Both the position numbers and the translations under genes were made by a program. From Propioniciclava tarda (GTDB lineage: Bacteria; Actinomycetota; Actinomycetes; Propionibacteriales; Propionibacteriaceae): DNA of 64,000 nucleotides. The notes beneath the pieces were generated by a model that did not search any database, had not been told where the DNA came from, and saw nothing but the letters and a program-made list of their open reading frames with translations. Where the stretch lies: positions 62,001 through 126,000 of the forward strand of contig NZ_FXTL01000007.1 in the NCBI RefSeq assembly GCF_900182665.1, written 5' to 3'. Positions 44,339 through 51,342 of this stretch are shown here, piece by piece. The stretch's first letter is position 1. Each line of letters begins with the position of its first letter.

Positions 44339-45004
44339 TCACTGTGCATTTTCCCCCGGTCCTGATCCGTGGCCGGCAACCTCGCCCGGGCCGCCGTGCC
44401 CATACCGTGCCCAATGGGTGCCCAACTGGGCCTCCGCGAGCTCGTCCATGCCCTGCGCGATGGCACGGTCACGGTCGGCCGTCCGGTGCTGGTAGACGAG
44501 TGCCGCGTGGAGGTTCGCGTGCCCCATCCGGCCCATCAGCTCGCGCGTGCTCGCCCCGGTCATCGACGCCAGGTGGTTGCCCGTGTGCCGCAGGTCGTGG
44601 ACGCGGTAACCCGACAGACCGGCCCCGGCGAGGGCCCGCTTCCACACCCGGGCGAAGTTCGCCCGCAGGGGAGTGGCGCTTTGGGGGCCGACGAACACCC
44701 TGCCAGCAGGGCCGGCCTCGGCGAACGTGTCGAAGTGCTCACGGATGGCCGGAACCAAGGAGGTCGGCAGGCTCACTCGACGCACCCCGGCTGCCGTCTT
44801 CGGTTCCTTGATCGACAGCTTCGATCCGATCTCCGAGACCGCCCGACTGACTTGGACCGTGGCGGCGTCCAGGTCGAAGTCGGACTTCCGGAGCCCGAGC
44901 AGCTCGCCCCACCGCAGCGACCCGAACACCGCGAGCAACACGAGCAGCCGATAACGGGGCTCGATCGCCTCGGCCAGCCGGCCCACCTCCTCGAGGGTCA
45001 GCAC
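44339..45004 (-). CDS. tyrosine recombinase/integrase, N-terminally truncated
   Basis: 221 aa containing only the catalytic domain. All active residues are visible: Arg31 in GSLRWGELLG, Lys69 region IKEPKTAAGVRRV, His136-x-x-Arg139 in RVHDLRHTGNHL, His162 in MGHANLHAALVYQH and Tyr171. The usual SAM-like core-binding and arm-binding domains (about 160 residues) are absent: the frame upstream of GTG 45004 meets a TGA after CRGRFTKPV. The gene points away from attL and its 3' end carries the putative arm sites. Probably a defective integrase left by a deletion. Confidence 0.85.
   Translation of the reverse strand: MLTLEEVGRLAEAIEPRYRLLVLLAVFGSLRWGELLGLRKSDFDLDAATVQVSRAVSEIGSKLSIKEPKTAAGVRRVSLPTSLVPAIREHFDTFAEAGPAGRVFVGPQSATPLRANFARVWKRALAGAGLSGYRVHDLRHTGNHLASMTGASTRELMGRMGHANLHAALVYQHRTADRDRAIAQGMDELAEAQLGTHWARYGHGGPGEVAGHGSGPGENAQ
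44396..44424 (+). repeat. three GTGCCCA repeats with 11-bp period (left arm-type sites)
   Basis: GTGCCCA occurs at 44396-44402, 44407-44413 and 44418-44424, that is, exactly every 11 bases, one DNA turn. The repeats lie inside the 3' end of the integrase gene, close to attL. On the coding strand they encode residues near LGTHWARYGHGG. They look like integrase arm sites, but could be coincidence of the coding text. Confidence 0.5.
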
Positions 45005-45036
45005 CGGCTTGGTGAATCTACCTCTACAAGATCAAG

Positions 45037-45055
45037 GCGCCGGCTCCGCCGGCGC
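45037..45055. repeat. short GC hairpin at the truncated integrase start
   Basis: GCGCCGGC (45037-45044), loop TCC, then GCCGGCGC (45048-45055) forms an 8-bp perfect stem. It lies in the region 45005-45138 between the broken integrase and the next gene, which has no coding sense and repeated CTGCGGT and TCCTCGC words, consistent with deletion debris. Confidence 0.45.
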
Positions 45056-45138
45056 ACGCTGCGGTCCGCTCCTCGCTCCGCTGCGGTGCGGTCCTCGCGT
45101 TCGTCCATGAGGCAAGGGCGGAGCCGAGCGCGTCTGAC

Positions 45139-45645
45139 CTACGACGGGAGCTCGCTTTCGCTCTCCTGCAAACCCTCAGGGAGGCCCACGCGCATCATGA
45201 ATCGACCGTAAGCCTGAGCGAGCGCTTCCCGGTATGGACTCATCAACTCCAGCCGTCGGGCGTGGACCGCATCCTGCTTGGGCACGCTGAACAGATGCCT
45301 AAAGTTGACGACGCTCCACTCATCAAGGCTTCCAGGGCAGGGCGGTAGCAGGAAGTCCGGTATCGACTGCTGGCGCACGAGGTTCGTCCGGTATGCCGCC
45401 TGTCGATACTGCGGCCATTTCCCGATTACGTACTCATACGGGTGGACCGCTGCGACAAGTAGAGACGTCTGGGCGCCCTTCGGAATATCGCAAGACTGGG
45501 TGAGTACGATCACGTTGAGAGTAGTGACAGATAGCTTCCAGGCGTCATTCTCGCGACGCGGCGTGGCAAGATCGTGACTGAGAAGGATGTCTCCTTGCTG
45601 AAGTTCGCTCTGATCAGTGACCTCCCGCATCCATATCGGCGCCAT
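45139..45645 (-). CDS. hypothetical island protein with VLTQSCDI motif (168 aa)
   Basis: ATG 45645 is chosen because MAPIWMREVTDQSELQQGDI fits as a soluble start and follows the upstream gene by one base. The protein carries QGDILLSHDLATP and IVLTQSCDIPKGAQTSLLVA, a pattern of hypothetical proteins with QGDI...LTQSCD that I cannot name. It may include a small beta-rich domain. No membrane segment. Lower GC than host genes. Last gene of the three-gene TIGR04255 operon. Confidence 0.65.
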   Translation of the reverse strand: MAPIWMREVTDQSELQQGDILLSHDLATPRRENDAWKLSVTTLNVIVLTQSCDIPKGAQTSLLVAAVHPYEYVIGKWPQYRQAAYRTNLVRQQSIPDFLLPPCPGSLDEWSVVNFRHLFSVPKQDAVHARRLELMSPYREALAQAYGRFMMRVGLPEGLQESESELPS

Positions 45646-45646
45646 T

Positions 45647-46009
45647 CTACATCTCCGACCAAAAATCGGAAGTAGGTGAGTAATCCATCGCATTGGAGGA
45701 ATCTCGAGAAAGCTCGAAGTCAACATCTGCTCCTAGAAGCAGGGAGTCCAGATTTGGCTCATCCTCAACCTCGAACCATCCGTGTGGGACCGACTTCGGA
45801 ACCGTCTGGCTCGTCTTAAAGAGCAGTTCTCTCAATCGCAGTTCAAGGAGATTCAGGTCCCATGAGCCAGGGAATTGGGCGGAGCTGGCAGTTGGGCGCC
45901 AAGATGGGGGCGCAGGGGGCGCGAGGGGAGCGATCGGGGCGAACGCGATCAGGGCCGAGGCAACCGCGATGGGCAGCTTGGTGGCGAGTGACCCGTCAGT
46001 TTTCGCCAT
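45647..46009 (-). CDS. hypothetical island protein with N-terminal hydrophobic segment (120 aa)
   Basis: ATG 46009 overlaps the TIGR04255 gene end by 14 bp. Residues about 10-34 (LPIAVASALIAFAPIAPLAP) could be a signal or membrane anchor; the rest is acidic (WFEVEDEPNLDSLLLGADVD). I do not recognise a family. Its position between two coexpressed genes suggests a common role. Confidence 0.6.
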   Translation of the reverse strand: MAKTDGSLATKLPIAVASALIAFAPIAPLAPPAPPSWRPTASSAQFPGSWDLNLLELRLRELLFKTSQTVPKSVPHGWFEVEDEPNLDSLLLGADVDFELSRDSSNAMDYSPTSDFWSEM

Positions 46010-46760
46010 CGAATAGACTCCTTGTCCTGTCAGTGATCCTGGCCTCGAACTCCCTATTCTCCTCGTTCTTCAACTCATCAGCGATAGCGAGGATTTCATC
46101 AAGGTTCGACGTCTGGCAAGGCCGCTTGAAATCGAGATCCAAGAGGAACTGGTTGTTGGTGCCGCCATCCTGAGGCTCCAGCGACGCGAATGCGATACGG
46201 GCGGTCGTTTCATTTGGCAATGCGGACTCCACCTGCGAGATGAACGACCTAAATGGCGCCTTGCCTCCAAGGGCGGTTGGCACCGGAACGGTGAAGTATT
46301 CGTCCGTGTCAACGGCGCCAGAGGGTATGACTATGCGGTTGATGTATCTGATCGATACGCTTCGGTATCCCCGCTGATCCCCATAGATCTCCTTCGTCAG
46401 ATCGACCAACTGCTCTAGGCGCCCCCGTAGTTCCGGCCACTGGTGATAGGGTCGACGCGTCCCAACGACCTGGAATCGATCACTCAAGATCGCGAAGCGG
46501 TTGAAGGTTGCATCTTTGAAAATGAATCGAGTCGCGCCTTGCTGCAGAGTTAACCCAATCATCTCCGTTTGGTCCTGCCCCACCGATGCACTCATCTGTT
46601 GTTGAGCCTCTGGCGTGGTCGGGTAGATACCCCGGAGTGTGGCGTACGCGAGCCCGGGGGTGGCCACTGTCCATTCAACAGGGGCGTCCAACTCGAGCTG
46701 AAAAATCGCCTCTTCGATTGGTGGGTTCGCGTACCGTCGCCCAGGTGTGTACCCCGACAT
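45996..46760 (-). CDS. TIGR04255-family protein
   Basis: 254 aa from ATG 46760, preceded by AAGGGG. The opening RRYANPPIEEAIFQLEL with NPPI.EA matches the TIGR04255 family (sporadically distributed proteins of unknown function often found on mobile elements), as do YRSVSIRYINRIVIPSGAVD and the later LDLDFKRPCQ. No enzyme motif. The first gene of a compact three-gene operon with a 14-bp overlap and a 1-bp gap, so the trio likely acts together. Confidence 0.78.
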   Translation of the reverse strand: MSGYTPGRRYANPPIEEAIFQLELDAPVEWTVATPGLAYATLRGIYPTTPEAQQQMSASVGQDQTEMIGLTLQQGATRFIFKDATFNRFAILSDRFQVVGTRRPYHQWPELRGRLEQLVDLTKEIYGDQRGYRSVSIRYINRIVIPSGAVDTDEYFTVPVPTALGGKAPFRSFISQVESALPNETTARIAFASLEPQDGGTNNQFLLDLDFKRPCQTSNLDEILAIADELKNEENREFEARITDRTRSLFDGEN

Positions 46761-46982
46761 GCAACCCCTTCCAGTGCAAGTAGTCTCAACTCTACCCGGG
46801 ATGTCGAGGTGTGCTGTCCGACTCGGCCACCGCGAGTCGTGCCCAGGCGACAGATCGACGAGGGGGCAAGTCCCCTTATGGGTTCTGGACCGGCCGCTGG
46901 GATCCATGGACTCCGTAGTCGACGTGACTCTTCTACGGGTCGGGAGCCCTTCGCAAGGAAAAGGGGAGTCCTAGGGTTCGCA

Positions 46983-47912
46983 TCACTCGAATCTGTTGAA
47001 CCAGTCCCCGTCCACCTGGATCACGCTGCGCAGGCCCAGCTTCTGCTCGTTGACGAGCATCGCAAGTCGTTCACCGTCGATGAGGTCCACCGTAGGAGCG
47101 GTGACGATAGCTGCCCTGCGGGCCGGTTCTGTGAACTTCCCCAGGGTGACGAGGATGGCACGCTCCGCACCCTTGGTCTGGGCGTCCCTCTGGAAGAGAG
47201 CAACCACCTCGCGACCGACCGGCTTGCCGTTGGGGTCATACCGCTTGACCTGGACAGCAACCCGGGACGACAGGACGGGACTCAGCGGCGCCGTGCCAAT
47301 GCCGTCGATACCCTCGTCGCCGCTTCCACCGACGCGCTCGAGCTCCACGCCGTACAGCCTGAGCAGGTACAGGACGAACTCCTCGAAACCGTCAGGGCTC
47401 AGTCGGTGGAGTCGTGCCAGCAGGACATCCTGCCATCGTTCGGCGACAGGAGCGCCCTGTTCGGCCGCCAATATGGCCTCCTCCTCGTCGATGTCATCGA
47501 CGACCTCCTCGGTGTCGACAGAGACGCCGGCAGCGGCCTTCTCCTTCACGCGCTTCGGCCGATTGCGACGGAACTCGCGGTCCAACTCCAACGCGCGCCG
47601 CTGGCCCTCGGCCGAGGGCATCGCGAGCAGTTCCTTGCCCAAGGCGGTCACCAAGAAGACGCCCCGCTTGGGGCTCTCAAGTGCCCCGATGAGCTTGGCG
47701 TAGGAGCGTGCCCACTGGACGCGCTCCAGATAGACGGACGACTCGGGCCGATTGGCGTGCGCGACCGCGAGCATCTCATCGGTCGGGGCCAAGTCCTCCA
47801 ACACCTGGGTCGTGATCTCACGAGCCGTGGCAGATCCACCCAGCTTCGAAACCGCTCGCACGGTTGGCAGGATCAAGTCGGAGTAGGCCGGCAGGTCATC
47901 GGAGTGCACCAT
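46983..47912 (-). CDS. mrr: Mrr-type restriction endonuclease
   Basis: 309 aa from ATG 47912, with GGGAGG in suitable position. The N-terminal winged helix (Mrr_N; MVHSDDLPAYSDLILPTVRA, LVTALGKELLAMPS) precedes an acidic linker (about residues 130-150) and an Mrr catalytic domain: SPDGFEEFVLYLLRLYGVEL, RVGGSGDEGIDGIG (catalytic Asp) and RVAVQVKRY (Q-x-K). Mrr enzymes cut DNA bearing foreign methylation. The C-terminus carries VDLIDGERLAMLV, usual for Mrr. It is the only clear defence gene in the island. Confidence 0.88.
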   Translation of the reverse strand: MVHSDDLPAYSDLILPTVRAVSKLGGSATAREITTQVLEDLAPTDEMLAVAHANRPESSVYLERVQWARSYAKLIGALESPKRGVFLVTALGKELLAMPSAEGQRRALELDREFRRNRPKRVKEKAAAGVSVDTEEVVDDIDEEEAILAAEQGAPVAERWQDVLLARLHRLSPDGFEEFVLYLLRLYGVELERVGGSGDEGIDGIGTAPLSPVLSSRVAVQVKRYDPNGKPVGREVVALFQRDAQTKGAERAILVTLGKFTEPARRAAIVTAPTVDLIDGERLAMLVNEQKLGLRSVIQVDGDWFNRFE

Positions 47913-48038
47913 CCCACCCTCCCACAGGGATAATGGGAACGAGCGCATCGCCGGTGCCGGGCAGGTCGAAACCCCATCGAAGCCGGGGCAAGCGGACGAC
48001 ATCCAAGACGTTGCCAAATCGAACAGGTTGCCAAAGTC

Positions 48039-48115
48039 GTGCCCAAAGCGGTAGCCGGACGTGGCCGCGACGGGTGCCCAGAGGACACAGATGCAAGGCG
48101 TTCGAGGGGTGCCCG
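48039..48115 (+). repeat. GTGCCC repeats near attR (right arm-type sites)
   Basis: GTGCCCA occurs at 48039-48045 and 48074-48080 and GTGCCCG at 48109-48115, spaced 35 bp from each other, between the Mrr gene and attR. The same heptamer is found near attL. The 35-bp steps are not a whole number of turns. Confidence 0.45.
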
Positions 48116-48131
48116 CGGTCAGGTGTTCCAT

Positions 48132-48175
48132 CTTCCCAAGCTGGACACGCGGGTTCGATTCCCGTCGCCCGCTCC
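48132..48175 (+). repeat. attR core (duplicated tRNA-Gly 3' half)
   Basis: Identical to the 44-bp core at 44279-44322. It marks the right end of the island. Beyond it, the sequence continues with a terminator at 48182 that fits the original tRNA transcript. Confidence 0.9.
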
Positions 48176-48181
48176 GATGAC

Positions 48182-48203
48182 GGCCTCGCGAACGCGCGAG
48201 GCC
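48182..48203 (+). terminator. intrinsic terminator downstream of attR
   Basis: GGCCTCGCG (48182-48190), loop AACG, then CGCGAGGCC (48195-48203) is a perfect 9-bp stem followed by CTTTGCCTTTG. Oriented on the plus strand, it fits the terminator of tRNA-Gly that was displaced 3.9 kb by the island. It also lies just beyond the chaA stop (48215) but has no T run on the minus strand. Confidence 0.8.
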
Positions 48204-48214
48204 CTTTGCCTTTG

Positions 48215-49306
48215 TCAGGGCGACGCGGCCAGGAACACGTACGCCGCGAAGATGACCAGATGGACGCCGGCCTGCAGACGCGACGCGCGTCCGGGCACGA
48301 CCGTGAGGATCGACACGAGGCAGGTCAGGGCGAGCAGGGCCAGGTGGATGGGCTCGAGCCCCAGGTGCAACGGGGTCGGGTAGACCGTCGAGACGACCGC
48401 CAACACCGGGATCGTGAGTCCGATGGACGCCACGGCCGATCCGTAGGCCAGGTTGAAGCTCGTCTGGACGCGGTCGCGGGCGGCCGCGCGTCCGGCGGCC
48501 AGCGTTTCCGGAGCCAACACCAGCAACGCGATCACCACGCCGACGAACGAGGCCGGCAGGCCCAGCGCGGCCAGGCCGTCCTCGATGGCGTGCGTCTCGA
48601 CCTTGGCGAGGCCGACGACCGCGACGAGGGACGCCACCAGCATCCCCACGCTCACCAGCGTCTCGCGGTCTGTCGGCCGGTGGCCGTGATCGTCCCCGGC
48701 GTCCACCTGCTGGCCGCTCGAGTCGACCGGCAGGAAGTAGTCGCGATGTGACTTGGTCTGCGTCAGGACGAACAAGACGTAGAGGGCCAACGAGGCGACC
48801 GCGGCGAAGCCTAACTGGGCCGGCGTGTAGGTCGGTCCAGGGTTGGCGGTGAAGTTCGGCAGCACCATGGTCACGGTGGCCAGCGTCATCACGGCGGCCA
48901 ACATCCCGCCGGAGCCCTTGGAGCGGAAGCGTGCTTCGCCGCTACGACCGGCGTTGACCAGGAGTGAGACGCCGACGATCAGGTTCAACGTGATCATCAC
49001 GGCGGCGAAGACCGTGTCGCGAGCCAGGGTCGGCTGAGCCTTGGGTCCGGACATGGTCATCACGATCAGGCCGACCTCGATGATCGTCACGGCGATGGCC
49101 AAGATGATCGAACCGAACGGGTCACCGACCCGGGCGGCGATGACCTCGGCGTGGTGGACGCCGGCCAGCACCGAGCCCGCGAGCAGGACGCCGAGCAACG
49201 CGGCCAGGACCCCCGCAGGGGATGACCCCCAGGTGAGGGCCAACGCGATCAGCGCCAGAGGAGGGAGGAGGGTGTGCCACCGGTCGACCGCGCTACGAAA
49301 TCTCAT
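48215..49306 (-). CDS. chaA: calcium/proton exchanger (ChaA type)
   Basis: 363 aa with about eleven helices. The signature of the CaCA superfamily is visible in FGSIILAIAVTIIEVGLIVM (with conserved Glu) and in GVVIALLVLAPETLAAGRAA (second Glu), which flank the helical repeats. It exchanges Ca2+ or Na+/K+ for protons. Its start is 19 bp from a 12-bp palindrome at 49325-49336. Confidence 0.88.
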   Translation of the reverse strand: MRFRSAVDRWHTLLPPLALIALALTWGSSPAGVLAALLGVLLAGSVLAGVHHAEVIAARVGDPFGSIILAIAVTIIEVGLIVMTMSGPKAQPTLARDTVFAAVMITLNLIVGVSLLVNAGRSGEARFRSKGSGGMLAAVMTLATVTMVLPNFTANPGPTYTPAQLGFAAVASLALYVLFVLTQTKSHRDYFLPVDSSGQQVDAGDDHGHRPTDRETLVSVGMLVASLVAVVGLAKVETHAIEDGLAALGLPASFVGVVIALLVLAPETLAAGRAAARDRVQTSFNLAYGSAVASIGLTIPVLAVVSTVYPTPLHLGLEPIHLALLALTCLVSILTVVPGRASRLQAGVHLVIFAAYVFLAASP

Positions 49307-49324
49307 CGCGGGTCATCCTACTAT

Positions 49325-49336
49325 ATTGTCGACAAT
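49325..49336. promoter_or_regulatory. 12-bp perfect palindrome upstream of chaA (operator candidate)
   Basis: ATTGTCGACAAT (49325-49336) is a perfect palindrome directly between the stop of the upstream gene (49337) and the chaA start (49306). On the minus strand it is followed by TATAGTAGGATG, where TATAGT could be a -10 box and AGGATGA the ribosome site. It resembles half-site spacing of GntR-type repressors. Which protein binds is unknown; a TetR gene is at 49987. Confidence 0.5.
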
Positions 49337-49921
49337 TCAGGATTCGATGGTGTCGTAGCGCGGCAACGGCCCGTAGACGACCGGCTCGGTCCGGGGCGGC
49401 GCCGCAGGCCGTGGCTGCCGCACCTCCCACCAGTCCGCGTAGAAGCGGCGCATGGGGGGCAGCCACACCAGCCCCGCCGCGAGGGCCAGAGGGACGAGGC
49501 TCCAGGGCGCCAGCCAATGCCCGAGGAACGACAGCCCACCCACCGCGAGCGCCACCAGCGTGGCCCAGCGGGACCAGCGGTAGCCCCGCCACGCGTAGTA
49601 GCCGGCGATCATGGCAACCGCGCCGATCAGCACCGACGCCACCCACACGGCCAGCACCAGCAGCAGCCGAAGGTGATCGCCGATCTGCGTGGGCACCGCC
49701 CCCTGCAGCCAGGACGCCTCCGCGAAGTGGTGGACCGACAACCACATGCCCCACAGCAGGGCGGCCCCGACGAGCCCGGTGCCGATGGTCTCCAGCGCCA
49801 GGACGACCCAGGCCACCCACGGACGCCTCGGCTCGCCGGTACGAGGGCTGAGCGACACGGATCGAGGAACGACGGACGCGCGACCAAGCGGCACGGCCAC
49901 GGGTGGGCTCGTCTGGTCCAT
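49337..49921 (-). CDS. hypothetical multi-helix membrane protein (194 aa)
   Basis: ATG 49921 has AAGGAGG 6 bases upstream and was preferred over a longer frame at 49972. Four to five helices (about VAWVVLALETIGTGLVGAALL, LLLVLAVWVASVLIGAVAMI, WATLVALAVGGLSFLGHWLA, LVPLALAAGLVWL) follow a proline-rich N-terminus; a charged tail ends RTEPVVYGPLPRYDTIES. Family unknown. It is downstream of the TetR gene on the same strand by 65 bp, so the regulator may control it and chaA. Confidence 0.6.
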   Translation of the reverse strand: MDQTSPPVAVPLGRASVVPRSVSLSPRTGEPRRPWVAWVVLALETIGTGLVGAALLWGMWLSVHHFAEASWLQGAVPTQIGDHLRLLLVLAVWVASVLIGAVAMIAGYYAWRGYRWSRWATLVALAVGGLSFLGHWLAPWSLVPLALAAGLVWLPPMRRFYADWWEVRQPRPAAPPRTEPVVYGPLPRYDTIES

Positions 49922-49986
49922 CGGCGTCCTCCTTGGATCGCCGCCCAGTCTAGAGGCCAGGCTCGCGACCACTCACGCCGGCCGGA

Positions 49987-50589
49987 TCACCACTCGTCAG
50001 CCAGGAGGTTCTGCAGCAGGCGACCCACCGGCTCGATCAGGTGGCGGGTGCTGACCGTCGGCAGCGTGCCCACGCGGACGATGTCGCGGGCGAGCATGAG
50101 CCCGATCACGGTGCTCGACGCGAGGGCCCCGCGCAGCAGATGGTTGGTGTGGCCTAGCTCCGCGGCGAGGCGGGCAAACACCTCCCGCGCCAGGAACTCG
50201 CCCAGCAGTCTGGTCCGGCGGGGGAGTTCCTCGTCCGTGCCCAGGAAGTCGGTGATCGGACGCCGGTACTTCGGGTGCTCCCACAGATCGAACAGGGCCT
50301 GCGACAGCCGGCTGCCGATGACGGAACGCTCCGCTTGCGCGAGCCCAGCGACCAGCCCGGGAACGTCCAACTCCTCATCCAGGAGGACGGTGACCAACAG
50401 GTGTGCCTTGGAGGAGTAGTAGTGGTGGACGAGCGCCGGGTCCACGTCGGCCTGCCTCGCGATCGCCCGCAGCGACGTCTTGTCGTAGCCCTGAGTGGCG
50501 AACAGGTCCAGGGCCGACGTCGCGATCGTGCCGCGCGTGTCGTCCTTGCCGGGCCGACGTCCGCGGGGGCGGGTGAGTTGCATCGTCAT
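49987..50589 (-). CDS. TetR-family regulator
   Basis: 200 aa. The helix-turn-helix TIATSALDLFATQGYDKTSL, RAIARQADVDPALVHHYYSS is a TetR_N domain, and the C-terminal part has the TetR_C (TipAL-like) pattern (LFDLWEHPKYRRPITDFLG). It is divergent from the HAD gene at 50625 and upstream of two membrane proteins. Target unknown. Confidence 0.9.
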   Translation of the reverse strand: MTMQLTRPRGRRPGKDDTRGTIATSALDLFATQGYDKTSLRAIARQADVDPALVHHYYSSKAHLLVTVLLDEELDVPGLVAGLAQAERSVIGSRLSQALFDLWEHPKYRRPITDFLGTDEELPRRTRLLGEFLAREVFARLAAELGHTNHLLRGALASSTVIGLMLARDIVRVGTLPTVSTRHLIEPVGRLLQNLLADEW

Positions 50590-50624
50590 GTCAGGTCCTC
50601 CTCCTGTTGACGTAACCTGCCGGG

Positions 50625-51284
50625 GTGAACAGGACGCGTTGGCCAGTGATGCTCTTCGATCTCGACGGCACCGTCGCGAACACGATTCCCCTGATCCTCG
50701 CGTCCTACGCTCGGGCGACGATGAGCGTCCTCGGAACTCCCGTGTCCGAGGCCGAAAGCCGGCTGTGGATCGGCGAGACCCTGGCCCACACCTTCAACAC
50801 CCGCTTCCCGGAGCACTCCGAGAAGCTCGTGGCAGCGTATCTAAGCTGGAACGTCGCCAACATGGATCAACTGGTACAGCGTTACGAAAACCTCGAAGAA
50901 CTCATCATCTACCTCAAACGTGAGGGTGTCGTCCTGGGGGTGGTGACCTCCAAGAGGCGCAGTTCGGCCGAACAGACGCTCGCCGCGGTCGGCTTGACCG
51001 CGTTGCTGCCGCTTGTTGGCTGCATGGAGGACACCGCCCAACACAAACCGTCGCCCGATCCGTTGCTTCGTGCCGTCGAGCTCTTGGGACGCCGACCGGA
51101 CGAGTGCGTCTACGTCGGGGACACCCCGTTCGACCTCCAGGCGGCCAAGGCCGCCTGCATGGCGGCCATCGGGGTCACGTGGGGCGCGGGGTCGCGTGAG
51201 GAGTTGGACGCCGAAGGCGGCACCGCGATCGTGGGCACGATCGACGAGCTGCGTCGAGAGCTGCTGTCGCCGACGGCGTCCTGA
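50625..51284 (+). CDS. HAD hydrolase (phosphoglycolate phosphatase/PpaX-like)
   Basis: 219 aa with GTG start. Motifs: MLFDLDGTVANTIPLIL (catalytic DxD), LGVVTSKRRSSAEQTL, KPSPDPLLRAVELLG (Lys) and YVGDTPFDLQAAKAACMAAI, as in haloacid dehalogenase phosphatases with a C1 cap, like PpaX or Gph. Substrate not determinable. It ends just before a strong bidirectional terminator. Confidence 0.87.
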   Translation: MNRTRWPVMLFDLDGTVANTIPLILASYARATMSVLGTPVSEAESRLWIGETLAHTFNTRFPEHSEKLVAAYLSWNVANMDQLVQRYENLEELIIYLKREGVVLGVVTSKRRSSAEQTLAAVGLTALLPLVGCMEDTAQHKPSPDPLLRAVELLGRRPDECVYVGDTPFDLQAAKAACMAAIGVTWGAGSREELDAEGGTAIVGTIDELRRELLSPTAS

Positions 51285-51298
51285 CAAGCAAGAACAGA

Positions 51299-51327
51299 CC
51301 AGGGGCGCCGGAGACCGGCGCCCCTGG
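51299..51327. terminator. bidirectional hairpin between convergent genes
   Basis: CCAGGGGCGCCGG (51299-51311) pairs perfectly with CCGGCGCCCCTGG (51315-51327) around the loop AGA, a 13-bp stem. It sits between the HAD gene (+) and the CoA-transferase (-) and likely ends both transcripts. A short T-rich tail (TGGTT) follows on the plus strand. Confidence 0.85.
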
Positions 51328-51342
51328 TGGTTGATGCTGGAG

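Larger units (their letters stand above)
44279..48175. mobile_element. 3.9-kb genomic island integrated in tRNA-Gly
   Basis: Bounded by two identical 44-bp repeats (44279-44322 and 48132-48175) that are the 3' half of tRNA-Gly. Inside are an N-terminally truncated tyrosine integrase, three small genes of unknown function with TIGR04255, an Mrr endonuclease and two flanks without genes (45005-45138, 47913-48131). The protein-coding parts are visibly more AT-rich in places (45.6-46.6 kb), and the genome-wide GGACGC motif falls to about 6 in 3.8 kb versus one per 110-140 bp outside. No replication or transfer genes are present; since the integrase lacks its core-binding domain, the element is probably immobile now. 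Confidence 0.85.

Noticed and set aside
46761-46982. Gene between TIGR04255 operon and Mrr
   Set aside because: 222 bp contains no frame with coding character; only a small GGGG...CCCC hairpin.
44396-48115. CRISPR-like array from the GTGCCC repeats
   Set aside because: Repeats are only 7 bp, irregular across the island, with no spacers and no cas genes.
44279-48175. Complete prophage
   Set aside because: No structural, packaging, lysis or replication genes and only 3.9 kb.
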